A DNA stretch of 64,000 nt from the NCBI GenBank assembly GCA_023525975.1, contig CM042032.1, forward strand, positions 24,372,001 to 24,436,000, in the 5' to 3' direction. Shown here piece by piece: positions 34,157-45,144 of this stretch. The stretch comes from Smallanthus sonchifolius (taxonomy: Eukaryota > Streptophyta > Magnoliopsida > Asterales > Asteraceae). The notes beneath the pieces were generated by a model. That model was given only the letters and a program-made list of their open reading frames with translations, did no database searches and had not been told where the DNA came from. The position numbers were made by a program, and so were the translations under genes. Position 1 is the stretch's first letter. Each line of letters starts with the position of its first letter.

Positions 34157-36298
34157 TGTAACATCCCGAAATTTACGATAAAGAATAAACGACGGTTATT
34201 GGTAAAAGAAATAAAGAAAGAATACAAGAAGAAAGGGCTTGATCGAGTTTGGGCTTTGGGCCGGGTTTGGGTAGCGCAAAGAAGGGGAGGGGTAAAACCC
34301 TAGCCACCTTCTTCACTCCCCACACTTCATCTTCTTCACTACAATCTAAAGATAGAAAGTAGAGAGAGAAAGCTTGAAGATCACCTTTGTAGGCTCCCAT
34401 CTTGCACCTCTAATTATTTCTGGACATTGCTAGAGACCGGAGAAGAAGGAATCAAACGATAACAGGTAATAACTTGACCTCAGATCCGATTTCTGTATTG
34501 AATAAGTGGGTTAGGTTTTGTATGGATTTTTCAAACAAAGATGAGATTTTTACGATGGAATTGGACTAGAAAGCATGTATTTAGCTTCATGGAAGCTAGA
34601 TACAAGTTTTGGACGTAAAAAGATTGGAAATTGGTTAAAAACACAGTATTTGATCAAGAACAGATGAATCGTCCGAAATCACTATGAATGGTCCGAAAAC
34701 TCGGATACGTCGGAAAAGTATTTCGGAACACCATAGATTTCGGACAGAACTTTTCGATCGAAAGTATCTCGGACAGAACATTTCAGTCGAAAAGTATTTT
34801 AGACAAAAAAGGATTTCGGATAGATGTTTTCGAACAAAACAGTTCTCTAAAAAAAGTTTTTGAACGAAAAAGCCATTAATAGAAAATAGTTCTCACACTA
34901 GAATTTTTAGTCGAAATAGTTTTCGACCAAAAAAGATTTCGGACATAGGAGTTTTCGGATGAGATATATATAGGTTATAACCTTGTTCCATTCGTGACTC
35001 TTGAAACATATATATTAGCGTCACACCTAGCTTGAATTTTCAGTGCTAAGTGAGATAGACACAGTAGAAGTCAGCTGAGTTTTTATTGCCCTTTTTCCTA
35101 AATGGTTTTGGGCTGGTATGCATACTGTTAAAGAGATAGTTTTCAAAGTTAAAGAATATTTTATAAGAATTATATATTTTTATAAAATGAAAGATAAAGA
35201 GTTAAAGAGTATAGTATTATCTTTTAAACAAGATTTTGAAAGATAACAATGAGTTAAAGTAAAGAACGATAAAGGGGTTGTACTTCGGTACAACTTGACA
35301 ATGACAATGATAGTGACAGATACCATGTTATATGCTTATGTGTTAACGTGTGCTATTTGTCTATTTGAAAGTTATGTGATTATATTTCTACTTTGTGTAA
35401 TAGTGTAATTGCATTGCATAGTAGTTGCATAGTAGAAAGTCTTGCAGGCATGCTAAAGTAGAAGTCTCACCCTAAGGTGCGAGCAATGCTAAAGGAGTCT
35501 TATACTTCGGTGTAAGCAATGCTAAAGGAGTCTTATACTTCAATGTAAGCAATGCTAAAGGAGTCTTACACTTCGGTGTAAGCTAGTAATTCCTACCCTG
35601 AGGTGTGGGCAATGCTAAAGGAGTCTTGCACTGACGTGCAAGCGAGAAAGGAAGTCCCACCCTGAGGTGTGGGCAGCGCTAAAGTAAAAGTCTTACCCTG
35701 AGGTATAAGCAAGAAAGGGATCTGGTTTTCAGACCATGATCCATATGTGATAGTTAAAGTATGATAAAGTCACTTGTCCTGTACAAGTAAAACGATAGAC
35801 AGACAGAGTATAGGAGGACACCCTAACGGTTTTCCTCAAAGCTAAAGTTTTAACAATAGACAGAACGTAATAGTTTTATAATTGTAACGTTGTAAAGTTT
35901 TAAAGTAAAAGTTGAAGTGTTTTCAAATAAAGTGAAAGTAAAGCTTATTTTATTTTTATAAAACTAAGCTACCTAAAAGAATTTTTTACAATTTAAAGTA
36001 AAGATAGAACTCACCAGCGTTAGCTGACTTTTAGTATGCATGACAGGTAGAAAAGGTAAAGAGAAGTTAAAGTGGAGGAGCCGTGTGGGCTGAATAGCAT
36101 GGACGTCGGGCTACTGCATTGAAGACTAACATTTCCAAATCCTAGTAGTTCATGTTATAGACAATGTTTTGCATTATCGTTTGATGAATGATTTAAATTA
36201 AAATACTTACACTGTAATAGATTCTGATTTCCGGTTTAAGAACTATGTTTGTTATGTTTTGTGCCAACTATGAGACGTACCCGGTTTGGGGCGTTTCA
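34157..36298 (+). mobile_element. E2 right (3') LTR, 2,142 bp
   Basis: TGTAACATCCCG to GGGGCGTTTCA. Similar to the left copy, with one extra hairpin unit in its array (35,465-35,708) and a perfect TTGTAC TTCG GTACAA hairpin at 35,278-35,293. Confidence 0.94.
35278..35708 (+). repeat. Hairpin array with UUCG loops in E2 3' LTR
   Basis: Same design as 28,124-28,526. It includes CTTACAC TTCG GTGTAAG and CTTGCAC TGAC GTGCAAG, which use different but self-complementary arms. One extra unit here (TTATACTTCAATGTAAG) has lost the UUCG loop. Confidence 0.9.
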
Positions 36299-37038
36299 AA
36301 TTTAATCTTTACGTTGTTAATGTAGCTAGCACAACGACTTGGATCATAGTCCTAAGCCATTATAACATTGCTTAATCATAAGTTCCTAAATGAGTGGAAA
36401 TAACCAAGTCGTTAGGAACTAGTCGGAACCTTACCTTAGAACTATCTCCTGCGTATTAGAATCGAAAAGCTAGAAACCGGGCTTCTTTACGCGAATCGGG
36501 AATTCTGGGCACGCTTACCGAAGCTAAATGTGTTTTTTTTAGTGTGGTTTGAGTTTGAGATGTTCTAAAAACGTTCCCTAGGTCCATCTATTTATAGGCT
36601 GCTCGATGGGTCTATAGCGGACCGCTATGTATATGGATGTCGGTCCGCTACCGAATTGAGGCAGCTTATTGGTTTGGTGAGCACGTAGCGGACCGCTATG
36701 TTCATCGGTGACGGTCCGTTAAGGGTATAGCGGACCGTTATGGCCTTCATGACGGTCCGTTATCCACTATACACGTGGTAGATTTTGACGATTAGTCAGC
36801 TGACATGTGGCATTTCCTGAATGAATCCTTGCGCCCTACATAGTGGACCGTTATCCTTCCTGGTGGCGGTCCAACATCGTCGATCTTTCATAATTTTTCA
36901 TTTTCAGCCCTTGAACTTTGAATCAATTGCATCTAAACCCCTGGAACTTTAATATAATTATATTTTAACCCCCTAGGGTTACATTAAATGATCACTTTTA
37001 GTCCTTCTACTTATATTTCTTAAACATTGGGTGTTACA
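36299..37038 (-). mobile_element. T-family LTR T', right part
   Basis: Ends GGGTGTTACA at 37,038, so on the minus strand the LTR begins TGTAACACCC, as do T (46,737) and the copy at 63,188. It contains a TATA box (36,589-36,596, minus strand) and a CGGACC dyad array (36,615-36,872). It is inserted in the gag of the bottom-layer element; the target copy would be TCAAA at 37,039-37,043. Confidence 0.8.
36615..36872 (-). repeat. CGGACC/GGTCCG dyad array upstream of TATA (T')
   Basis: TAGCGGACCG at 36,615-36,624 pairs perfectly with CGGTCCGCTA at 36,641-36,650. Further pairs lie at 36,686-36,720, 36,728-36,762 and 36,842-36,872. On the minus strand the array is immediately upstream of the TATA box at 36,589-36,596. 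Confidence 0.88.
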
Positions 37039-37352
37039 TCAAAGCTAGCAGCAATGATTCCCATAATACCCCTGGGTCACTAACCTTTTCTTTTCCACTA
37101 AATCCTTCTCCAGCTCCAGGGTTACTGACCTTTTCTTTTCCACTAAATCCCAATGGTGGTTGTTTGTCTCTAACTTTTCTTCCTTCTGTCACGATAACTA
37201 GTGGGACGAATGGGGACTCACTGGTGGGTGTTCGTTCTTCGTTTTCATATGTGAGCCTTGATCTAATTTCGCTTAGTCTATCTGTTCGATCTAGTTCTTC
37301 CAACTGTTTTCTTAGCCTGTCTATGTTCTTACGAACAAACTCCGGTGCTATG
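37039..37352 (-). pseudogene. Bottom-layer gypsy gag, second piece
   Basis: The minus strand reads PEFVRKNIDRLRKQLEELD, then RTPTSESPFVPLVIVTEGRK with a GFSGKEKVS duplication. It is in the same frame as the first gag piece (46,738-46,927) once the intervening solo LTR and one target copy (CTATG/TTATG) are set aside. T' cuts it at 37,039. Gag family unassigned beyond its position; no zinc knuckle in this part. Confidence 0.75.
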
Positions 37353-37638
37353 TGTCACAACCCAGTCCCAGGCACCGGTTAGACGTAACGTATGGTACAG
37401 AACACACATCGGAAGCTAAATCATAAAACCACTTTCATTAATAGCTAAAGTGTTTTACATCATAAACCAAACTTCTATTACAAACTAACCAAACCAACAA
37501 ACATCAGTTCTCGTCAAAGAACTCAAAACATCCACATGACTTACAGCTCTACCAAGCATGCCTTCATCCACTCTCACAATCACTTAACCAACTATCCACA
37601 TACGTCTACCTGGAATGCCACTATCTGGAATGCCATCT
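37353..37638 (-). mobile_element. Solo LTR T, left part
   Basis: Starts TGTCACAACCCAG, the 3' edge of the LTR on the minus strand, preceded by target copy CTATG (37,348-37,352). E4 interrupts it at 37,639; it resumes at 45,650. Together about 1.37 kb. Confidence 0.8.
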
Positions 37639-37800
37639 TGTAAGGCCCCTTTCCCGGGTGACCTCACGTGTTGGATTTACTCATAAACATAGTCATAAAT
37701 ACTGAACTTAATTTAAAACATTCAGAAGTAGCGGAAGCAAACATCATTCAAATTACATGACATAACAGCGGAAGTCTTTACAAATTGAAACATAACATTG

Positions 37801-38016
37801 TCCGGCCACCCTTCGGCCGTCCGACATAACTTTAGGTCCGGCCACCCCTCGGCCGTCCGACATAACTTTAGGTCCGGCCATCCCTCGGCCGTCCGACATA
37901 ACTTTAGGTCCGGCCACCCCTCGGTCGTCCGTCATAACTTTAGGTCCGGCCACCCCTCAGCCGTCCGACATAACTTTAGGTCCGGCCACCCCTCGGCCGT
38001 CCGACATAATCGCCCG
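37801..38016. repeat. 36-bp tandem repeat, six copies
   Basis: Units start TCCGGCCACC at 37,801, 37,837, 37,873, 37,909, 37,945 and 37,981. Each has the dyad CGGCC, seven bases, GGCCG. The unit length gives spurious open frames on both strands. The right LTR has four copies at 44,213-44,350. Confidence 0.95.
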
Positions 38017-38634
38017 TCTGCCATAACGCATCCGTTTCCCACTTGAACTAATTATACAGCCGAATTATTGACTTAGCGACTTACTCCACCGTAGTGGCCT
38101 TTATTTAGTCTACCTTTCTAGACTTACTGTTTCTGGCTGCATAATGGTCAAGTGGTCGTCCGTCTACCGTAGTAGCCGTTAGCTTCGTTTCCATCCATAA
38201 CGTATACTTACATTCATAACATGCAATATAAATAATTATAAAGCGAGATTTCATTTATTTACGTTATGCCATTCTTTCCTTCATTCTTTGTAAACATACG
38301 TTTCGTTCTTTGTTCATAATTCATTCTCTTATATATACAAAATATATATTAATACATCACGTATGATCACATTAGCATTCATATCATTTATTCATTTACT
38401 GTATACATTTCAGCCCCAAAACATTTAATAAGGTTTGCACATAACATAGAAGGGGGCACATAGAACTCACCTGATGAGCTACTCTAGGTTGTCCTAAACA
38501 AGGGTCCAACAGCGTCACTTCCGATCTGGATTAGGTAGTTAAATACACATTAGACCCAACCCCGACTCTAATGGTTCAATCATTCTAAACTTACTGACTT
38601 TTACTTAACCAACCTGCTGCCTGCTGCCTGCTGC

Positions 38635-38823
38635 CTGCGCACTTAGTAAGTGCGCAGGGACTTGCTCATGCGCACTTGGCAAGTGCCCAGGAGTCTCCCT
38701 CCTGTGTACTTGGTAAGTACATAGGGGCTCCCTCCTGCGTACTTGGTAAGTACGCAGGGACTTCCTCCTGCGTACTTGGTAAGTACGCAGGGATTCCTTC
38801 CTGCGCACTTGGTAAGTACGCAG
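38635..38823. repeat. 33-bp array of dyad units (left E4 LTR)
   Basis: Six units with period 33 in the later part (38,702, 38,735, 38,768, 38,801). Arms CTGCGTACTT/AAGTACGCAG; the first unit has CTGCGCACTT/AAGTGCGCAG, a paired change. On the minus strand it lies downstream of the TATA box, in the presumed leader. Confidence 0.92.
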
Positions 38824-39328
38824 TACCTGGTTTTTGGACCAAAAATCCGAAGTTCTTGCAAGCAAACCCGATCATACCAATCTTACAATTTTCTTTGATC
38901 AAAACGTGCGGTTTTCATTCTAGATGCTATTTCTAAGCTTATTATCAAGTTTCATCTGTAAAAACATCATCTATTTAGCTAAAACTCGAGAAACCCCAAC
39001 ATGAACAAAAACTCAGATTATGGTTGAATCATTACCTGGATTGAAGTTCTGATTCGGAGGTTTTGCTCACGAGCTCAGTTGTAACGTGCTCCTCTAATCT
39101 CGTGACGATCCGTTGACTTTCTCTCTCTAGACCCGAGCTCCCTTTCTCTCTCTAAAATGGTGAAAATGAAGGTGAAATGAGCTAGTGGGCTGCCTTGCTC
39201 CTTTTATACCTGGGCTTCCTTCGGCCCGTTGGAGCCGAGCCCAAGCCCATCCGTTCTTATGTCGTTTTATAATGTTTAAATCTCCATCGTATTATTATTT
39301 ACTTAGTTACTATTTTCGGGATGTTACA

Positions 39329-39345
39329 AGTCTACCCTCCTTAAA
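39329..39345 (-). promoter_or_regulatory. E4 polypurine tract
   Basis: On the minus strand AAGGAGGGTAGACT lies just before the 3' LTR start. Confidence 0.75.
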
Positions 39346-39403
39346 GAGGTTTCGTCCTCGAAACTGTTCATACGCTAAACAATTGAGGGTATAGTCCCCT
39401 CAT

Positions 39404-40830
39404 CTAGTCTTCTTTTTCCCACATAGCTTCTGACCCTTTTCTGTGCTTCCATTGTATCTTGACTAACGGTATCGACTTATTGCATAGTCGTTTCTCAGCT
39501 CGGTCAAGAATGGCTATCGGTTCCTCTACATAATTTAGACTGTTATCCACTTCGATCTCGTCGTAAGGTATGTGAGCTGTGTCGTCAGCTAGGCACTTGC
39601 GTAAGTGCGACACGTGAAACGTAGGGTGTATTCCACTAAGCTCAACGGGTAGGTCGAGTTTGTAAGCAACTTGACCCACTCTTGCTAGAATCTTGAAAGG
39701 TCCGACAAACCTTGGACTTAGTTTGCCTCGTTTTCTGAACCGAATGATTCCTTTCCACGGTGATACTTTCAACAGTACCATGTCCCGTACTTGAAACTCT
39801 AAATCCCTTCTTCTCTTGTCCGCGTATGATTTCTATCTGTCCTTTGCGTCTTTCATTCAAGCCTTGATTTGATCAAATTTCTTGGAAGTATCTTTGACCA
39901 CTTCGAGACTTGCGAAATCCTTCTGTCCAATTTCCCCCCAACAAACTGGGGTCCTACATTTCCTTCCATACAACATTACAAATGGCGGCATGCCAATAGT
40001 TGTGTGATAGCTGTTGTTATATGAAAATTCTGCCAATGGTAGATGGCTGTCCCAACTCCCACCGAAGTCAATGATACAGGCCCGGAGCATGTCCTCCAAG
40101 GTCTGAATGGTCCTTTCCGATTGTCCATCGGTTTGAGGGTGGTAAGAGGTGCTGATGTTCAGTCTAGTGCCCATTGCTTCATTGAATTTCTTCTAAAACC
40201 TTGATGTGAATCTAGTATCCCTGTCGGACACAATTGACAGCGGCATACCATGTCTGCTCACAATCTCCTTGATAAATACTTCTGCTAGTCTTTCTGACGA
40301 AGAAGACTCACGTATTGGCAAGAAGTGAGCACTTTTCGTCAAACGGTCGACGATCACCCAAATGGTATCATTGCCTTTAGCTGTTCGCGGTAGCTTGGTA
40401 ATGAAGTCCATTGTGATCTCTTCCCACTTCCATTCCGGTATAGGTAAAGGTTGCATTTTACCGCATGGTTTCTGGTGCTCAGCCTTAACTAGTGAACACG
40501 TTAAGCACTTGCTCACGTATTCAGTCACATCATTCTTCATGCCAGGCCACCAGTACTCCTTCTTCAAGTCTTGATACATTTTGTTTGACCCAGGGTGGAT
40601 GGAATAACGAGACTTATGGGCCTCATCGAGTATTTTGGCTCTAAGCTCGCCAATCTTAGGTATCCACATCCGGCCAAACCTAGTTCGTACACCGTATGCA
40701 TTTGCATCAAAATTCCCTTGTTGTCCTACTATTCTTTCCCGTTTCAAATTTCTTTCTAACAGTGCTTCATCTTGTGCCTTTGATATTTCACCCATCAAGT
40801 CTGGTGTTATAATCAGCTGACATGCTTTGA
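39404..40830 (-). pseudogene. E4 integrase with chromodomain-like tail
   Basis: Three stretches: 40,193-40,798 (SIHPGSNKMYQDLKKEYWW, CLTCSLVKAEHQKPCGK, TMDFITKLPRTAKGNDTIWV, SIVSDRDTRFTSRF), 39,857-40,174 (STSYHPQTDGQSERTIQTLE) and 39,404-39,781 (GKLSPRFVGPFKILARVGQV, then YVEEPIAILDRAEKRL and VKIQWKHRKGSEAMWE). Single stops or shifts separate them. The D, D and E of the catalytic triad are present. It would insert element DNA in the nucleus. Confidence 0.93.
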
Positions 40831-42063
40831 TTCAGATAGGTGCCGATTCTTCCTTTCTACTTAAAGCGTCGGCCACTACGTTTGCCTTGCCTGGATGGTA
40901 CAATATCTCACAGTCATAGTCTTTCAGTAGCTCTAACCATCTCCTTTGTCTCATGTTTAATTCCTTTTGTTCGAAAAAGTACTTCAGGCTTTTGTGATCG
41001 GAGTAAATGGTGCATTTAACTCCATACAGATAGTGTCTCCATATTTTCAACGCGAAAACTACTGCTGCTAATTCTAGATCGTGTGTTGGGTAGTTAACCT
41101 CATGAATATTTAGTTGCCGCGATGCATAAGCAATTACCTTTCCTCGTTGCATGAGTACGCACCCTAAACCCTGCCCTGAAGCGTCAGAGTAGACTACAAA
41201 GTCTTCATTTCCATCGGGTAGTGTCAAGACTGGAGCTTGCGTTAATCGTGCCTTAAGTTTCTCAAACGCGTTGTTTTGGGTTTGACCCCATTCATATTTC
41301 ACTTCCTTCCGTGTCAGTTTAGTTAGTGGCGAGGCTATCCTTGAGAAATCTTGAATGAACCTTCGATAGTAGCCTGCCAATCCCAGAAAACTTCGTATCT
41401 CTGTTGGTGTCTTTGGGACGTTCCATTCCTTTACTGTCTCGATCTTTGCAGGATCTACCATGATTCCGTTTGGGTTTATTACGTGACCTAGGAATTGGAC
41501 TTCCCTAAGCCAGAACGCGCATTTGGAGAACTTTGCGTATAACTTTTCCTGCTTTAACACCTCCAGAACCTCTCTTAGGTGGCAGTGGTGATCACCCTCG
41601 CTTTTTGAATATACCAGTATGTCGTCTATAAAACTATCACTGATCGATCCAACATTGGTCGACATACTCTATTCATCAAATCCATGAACGCTGCTGGTGC
41701 GTTAGTTAATCCGAAGGACATCACGAGAAACTCATAATGCCCATAACGCGTGCGAAACGCGGTCTTTGGTACGTCTTCCTCTCTTACTTTCAACTGATGG
41801 TAACCCGACCTAAGATCTATCTTTGAGAACCAACTCGCACCTTGTAGTTGATCAAAAAGGTCGTCTATCCTAGGCAGTGGGTATTTGTTCTTTACTGTTC
41901 TCTTGTTCAATTCGCGGTAGTCGATGCACATGCGCATGCTGCCGTCCTTCTTCTTTACAAATAGTACCGGAGCGCCCCATGGTGAGATGCTCTGTCTAAT
42001 AAATCCTTTTTCTGTTAGTTCCTCTAGTTGAGACATCAATTCTTTCATTTCTGACGGAGCCAA
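40831..42063 (-). pseudogene. E4 reverse transcriptase and RNase H
   Basis: RT 41,626-42,063 (APSEMKELMSQLEEL, SISPWGAPVLFVKKKDGSM, IDYRELNKRTVKNKYPLPR, RSGYHQLKVREEDVPKTAFR, MSFGLTNAPAAFM), with a frameshift just before the catalytic FIDD at 41,621-41,632. The second open part (40,832-41,665) holds the rest of RT and all of RNase H (VYSDASGQGLGCVLMQ, YASRQLNIHEVNYPTHDLEL, ADALSRK). Only one break disables an otherwise well-kept enzyme. Confidence 0.94.
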
Positions 42064-42640
42064 TCGGTAGGGGCTTTGGCAACGGGCTCAGCTCCTGGCA
42101 GTAAATCAATCTGAAATTCTATTTCCCGATCGGGTGGCAACCCAGGTAGATCCTCAGGGAATACTTTCGGAAAATTGCACACCACGGGTACATTCTTGTG
42201 TTCTTTCGTTTTCATTCTATCGTCAATAACATATGCCAGATAAGCTTCGCAGCCGCGCCTCATGTAAATTTCGGCCTTGATCATCGAGATGATGTTCTGC
42301 ATCGTGCAATTCCAATCCCCATAAACCGTAATTGGACTGCCGCTAGGAGCCTTGAGGTGTATCCTCTTATGTTTACATATGATTTGAGCTTCGTTGGCAG
42401 CTATCCAATCCATACCCAATACTATATCGAATCCTCCTAAGGTGAGAAGGAATAATCTAGAAGGAAACTTATGACCCTCTATTTCTATTATGCTGTTACT
42501 TGGAATACTGCCGAATTTTTACCAATGGCAGTTTGTACACTAAAGGCCTTTACTACTGTGTTGATAGTGCAATTCAGTTTACGACTAAATGCATTTGATA
42601 TAAAGCTTTTACTAGCACCCGGGCCAAATAATATAGCCGT
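42045..42640 (-). pseudogene. E4 aspartic protease
   Basis: The expected LFDTGASKSFIS reads LFGPGASKSFIS here (near 42,610-42,640): the catalytic aspartate is glycine and the next residue proline. The downstream MGMDWIAANEAQI and FPEDLPGLPPDREIEFQIDL linker to RT are readable. A frameshift separates the parts near 42,488. Confidence 0.88.
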
Positions 42641-43285
42641 ATGTTCATCATTAACTAGGAACGTACCTGACACATCTTCAGGGTTTCCCCTTGCTTCCTC
42701 CTCGGTCAGGGCGTAGGCTCGAGTCATAGTCTTTGGTTGTTCCTGTTCCTTTTCTTTTCCCGAACCGGGTTGTCTGGTTCTCCTGCAATTCTTGGTTAGA
42801 TGTCCAAATAGTCCACAACCTTTGCATTTAGTGTCTCTCAAACATTCGCGGGAATAGTGCCCCGCCTTCCCACACCTATAACAGACGGTGGAACCAACTA
42901 GGCACTCGCCTTGGTGTTTCCTCAAACATTTCTTACAAGCTTTGTATTCTTTAGTTCTTGGCTTCTTAGCCTCAGCTGTATAGTTCCCTTTTCAAGTTCC
43001 CTTAGACGCGTTTCCCCATTTCCTTTTATGTGTCTCGGGTAACAGACCAGGCAATATGCTCTTCAGTGTCAGTACAACCTCACGGGCAATAGTATCCCTA
43101 AGTTCGGGTTCCAATCGTAGTGTCCATTCATTGTCACCTCCCGGTGGGGTCACATTAGTGTCATGCACTCTCTCGGTGTATTTCACGTGCATGCTTTCTT
43201 CTTTCTCTTGTCTTTGGTTCATTGGCGGTCTACCTACTCGGCCCGTATGGCCGCCTTGGCGTGCAGTTCTTCCTCTACTTGCCAT
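42641..43285 (-). pseudogene. E4 gag, capsid deleted
   Basis: Opens MASRGRTARQGGHTGRVG at 43,285, like the E2 gag start, but reaches its zinc knuckles (CYRCGKAGHYSREC and CKGCGLFGHLTKNC, both intact) after only about 120 codons, where E2 needs about 350. The WW-containing capsid core is absent. One stop (42,992-42,994) interrupts the frame, which otherwise continues unchanged through a CKKCLRKHQGEC motif. Confidence 0.88.
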
Positions 43286-43612
43286 AGTTTTCTAGAAATT
43301 TCTGATATGAGCAAGGTAAATTTTTTAGATCATAGTTTGGAACAGTACGAGCAAGGTAAATTTTTAATTACAGTGACCGGTTTGTGATTACTAATTTGCA
43401 TTGCTTTTCGGGTTCAAAACTCTTCAAATCGGTTGTGACATTGACATCTATTTGTTCTAAGTTAAGGTATCTATCCTTATCTAGAGCATTAGCTTTAGTA
43501 CTTACTTACCGTGTTGGCGTTGGCGTTGGTTACCCATACTGACATCCGTGTGTTGGTCCCATAATCAGTTTGAGTCCAGACATTTAGGGATGTCTTAATC
43601 TCTCAAACTATT

Positions 43613-43624
43613 GCTCTGATACCA
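43613..43624 (-). promoter_or_regulatory. E4 primer-binding site (initiator Met-tRNA)
   Basis: On the minus strand TGGTATCAGAGC, three bases from the 5' LTR. The stretch 43,286-43,612 is a non-coding leader. Confidence 0.94.
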
Positions 43625-44212
43625 ACTTGTAAGGCCCCTTTCCCGGGTGACCTCACGTGTTGGATTTACTCATAAACATAGTCATAAATACTGAACTTAA
43701 TTTAAAACATTCAGAAGTAGCGGAAGCAAACATCATTCAAATTACATGACATAACAGCGGAAGTCTTTACAAATTGAAACATAACATTGTCTTAACATAA
43801 TTAAAAGTGGGATGTCCGTCTCGTGCCGGGTAACCTTCACGCCACCGCACGACCTTTCCTTCCTTTACCTGAAATGTATACTAAAAGTCAGCTAACGCTG
43901 GTGAGTTCTAGTTTAGTGCGATTAGATATAAACATTCTTATCTTTACTTTATAAGTATGCATTATTATAAAGTTATTCATATAAATACGTATTCATAACT
44001 TTTGCTTTTCTTTCATCTTTCTTTTCTTTATTTTTGTGATTACATATATATATATGCATTCACCCTTTTCTTTTCTTTACATTCATGGGTCATACACTTA
44101 AGGGTGATCAACCCGTCATTTACTACGTATATCACAAAGATATACGCCCTTGAGCTACCGTCGTAGCCCTTTTACTCGTCCGGTCCTAGAAACCGTCCGC
44201 CTTAACTTTAGG

Positions 44213-44350
44213 TCCGGCCACCCCTCGGCCGTCCGACATAACTTTAGGTCCGGCCACCCCTCGGCCGTCCGTCATAACTTTAGGTCTGGCCACCCCTCGG
44301 CCGTCCGACATAACTTTAGGTCCGGCCACCCCTCGGCCGTCCGACATAAT
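44213..44350. repeat. 36-bp tandem repeat, four copies
   Basis: Units start at 44,213, 44,249, 44,285 and 44,321, with the CGGCC/GGCCG dyad. Two fewer copies than in the left LTR. Confidence 0.94.
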
Positions 44351-44974
44351 CGCCCGTCTGCCATAAGGCATCCGTTTCCCACTTGAACTAATTATACAGC
44401 CGAATTATTGACTTAGCGACTTACTCCACCGTAGTGACCTTTATTTAGTCTACCTTTCTAGACTTACTGTTTCTGGCTGCATAATGGTCAAGTGGTCGTC
44501 CGTCTACCGTAGTAGCCGTTAGCTTCGTTTCCGTCCATAACGTATACTTACATTCATAACATGCAATATAAATAATTATAAAGCGAGATTTCGTTTATTT
44601 ACGTTATGCCATTCTTTCCTTCATTCTTTGTAAACATACGTTTCGTTCTTTGTTCATAATTCATTCTCTTATATATACAAAATATATATTAATACATCAC
44701 GTATGATCACATTAGCATTCATATCATTTATTCATTTAGTGTATACATTTCAGCCCCAAAACATTTAATAAGGTTTGCACATAACATAGAAGGGGGCACA
44801 TAGAACTCACCTGATGAGCTACTCTAGGTTGTCCTAAACAAGGGTCCAACAGCGTCACTTCCGATCTAGATTAGGTAGTTAAATACACATTAGACCCAAC
44901 CCCGACTCTAATGGTTCAATCATTCTAAACTTACTGACTTTTACTTAACCAACCTGCTGCCTGCTGTCTGCTGC

Positions 44975-45144
44975 CTGCGCACTTAGTAAGTGCGCAGGGA
45001 CAAGTGCGCAGGAGTCTCCCTCCTGTGTACTTGGTAAGTACGTAGGGGCTCCCTCCTGCGTACTTGGTAAGTACGCAGGGACTTCCTCCTTTGTACTTGG
45101 TAAGTACACAGGGATTCCTTCCTGCGCACTTGGTAAGTACGCAG
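44975..45144. repeat. 33-bp array of dyad units (right E4 LTR)
   Basis: Same array as 38,635-38,823, one unit shorter near 45,001. One unit here has TGTACTT paired with AAGTACA in place of CGTACTT with AAGTACG, again a change in both arms. Confidence 0.92.

Larger units (their letters stand above)
27005..36298 (+). mobile_element. Gypsy retrotransposon E2, full length
   Basis: LTRs at 27,005-29,115 and 34,157-36,298, PBS, gag, protease, RT, RNase H, integrase and polypurine tract in order. The flanks give AATTT at 26,999-27,003 and 36,299-36,303, with one extra T before the left LTR, so the target duplication is imperfect. The LTRs look closely similar, with scattered substitutions. The protein order and tail are chromovirus-like, and E2 is related to E4. 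Several stops and at least two frameshifts make it non-autonomous. Confidence 0.93.
37639..39328 (-). mobile_element. E4 3' LTR (left copy), 1,690 bp
   Basis: TGTAAGGCCCC to GGGATGTTACA. Compared with the right copy it lacks about 425 bp (matching 43,790-44,212), but has six rather than four copies of the 36-bp unit. TATA box on the minus strand at 39,202-39,208, only about 120 bp from the LTR start. Confidence 0.95.

Noticed and set aside
37753..38046. Repetitive frames with SGHPSAVRHNFR on one strand and GPKVMSDGRGVA on the other
   Set aside because: They come from the 36-bp LTR repeat, again a multiple of three.
38605..38936. Frames with repeated YVLTKYAGGSP-like or VLGKYAG-like units
   Set aside because: They come from the 33-bp dyad array in the E4 LTR; the same holds at 173-412 and 44,931-45,223.
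37801..45144. Regularly spaced repeats that could suggest CRISPR arrays
   Set aside because: Units are directly tandem with no unique spacers, lie in LTRs, and the DNA is a plant nuclear genome.
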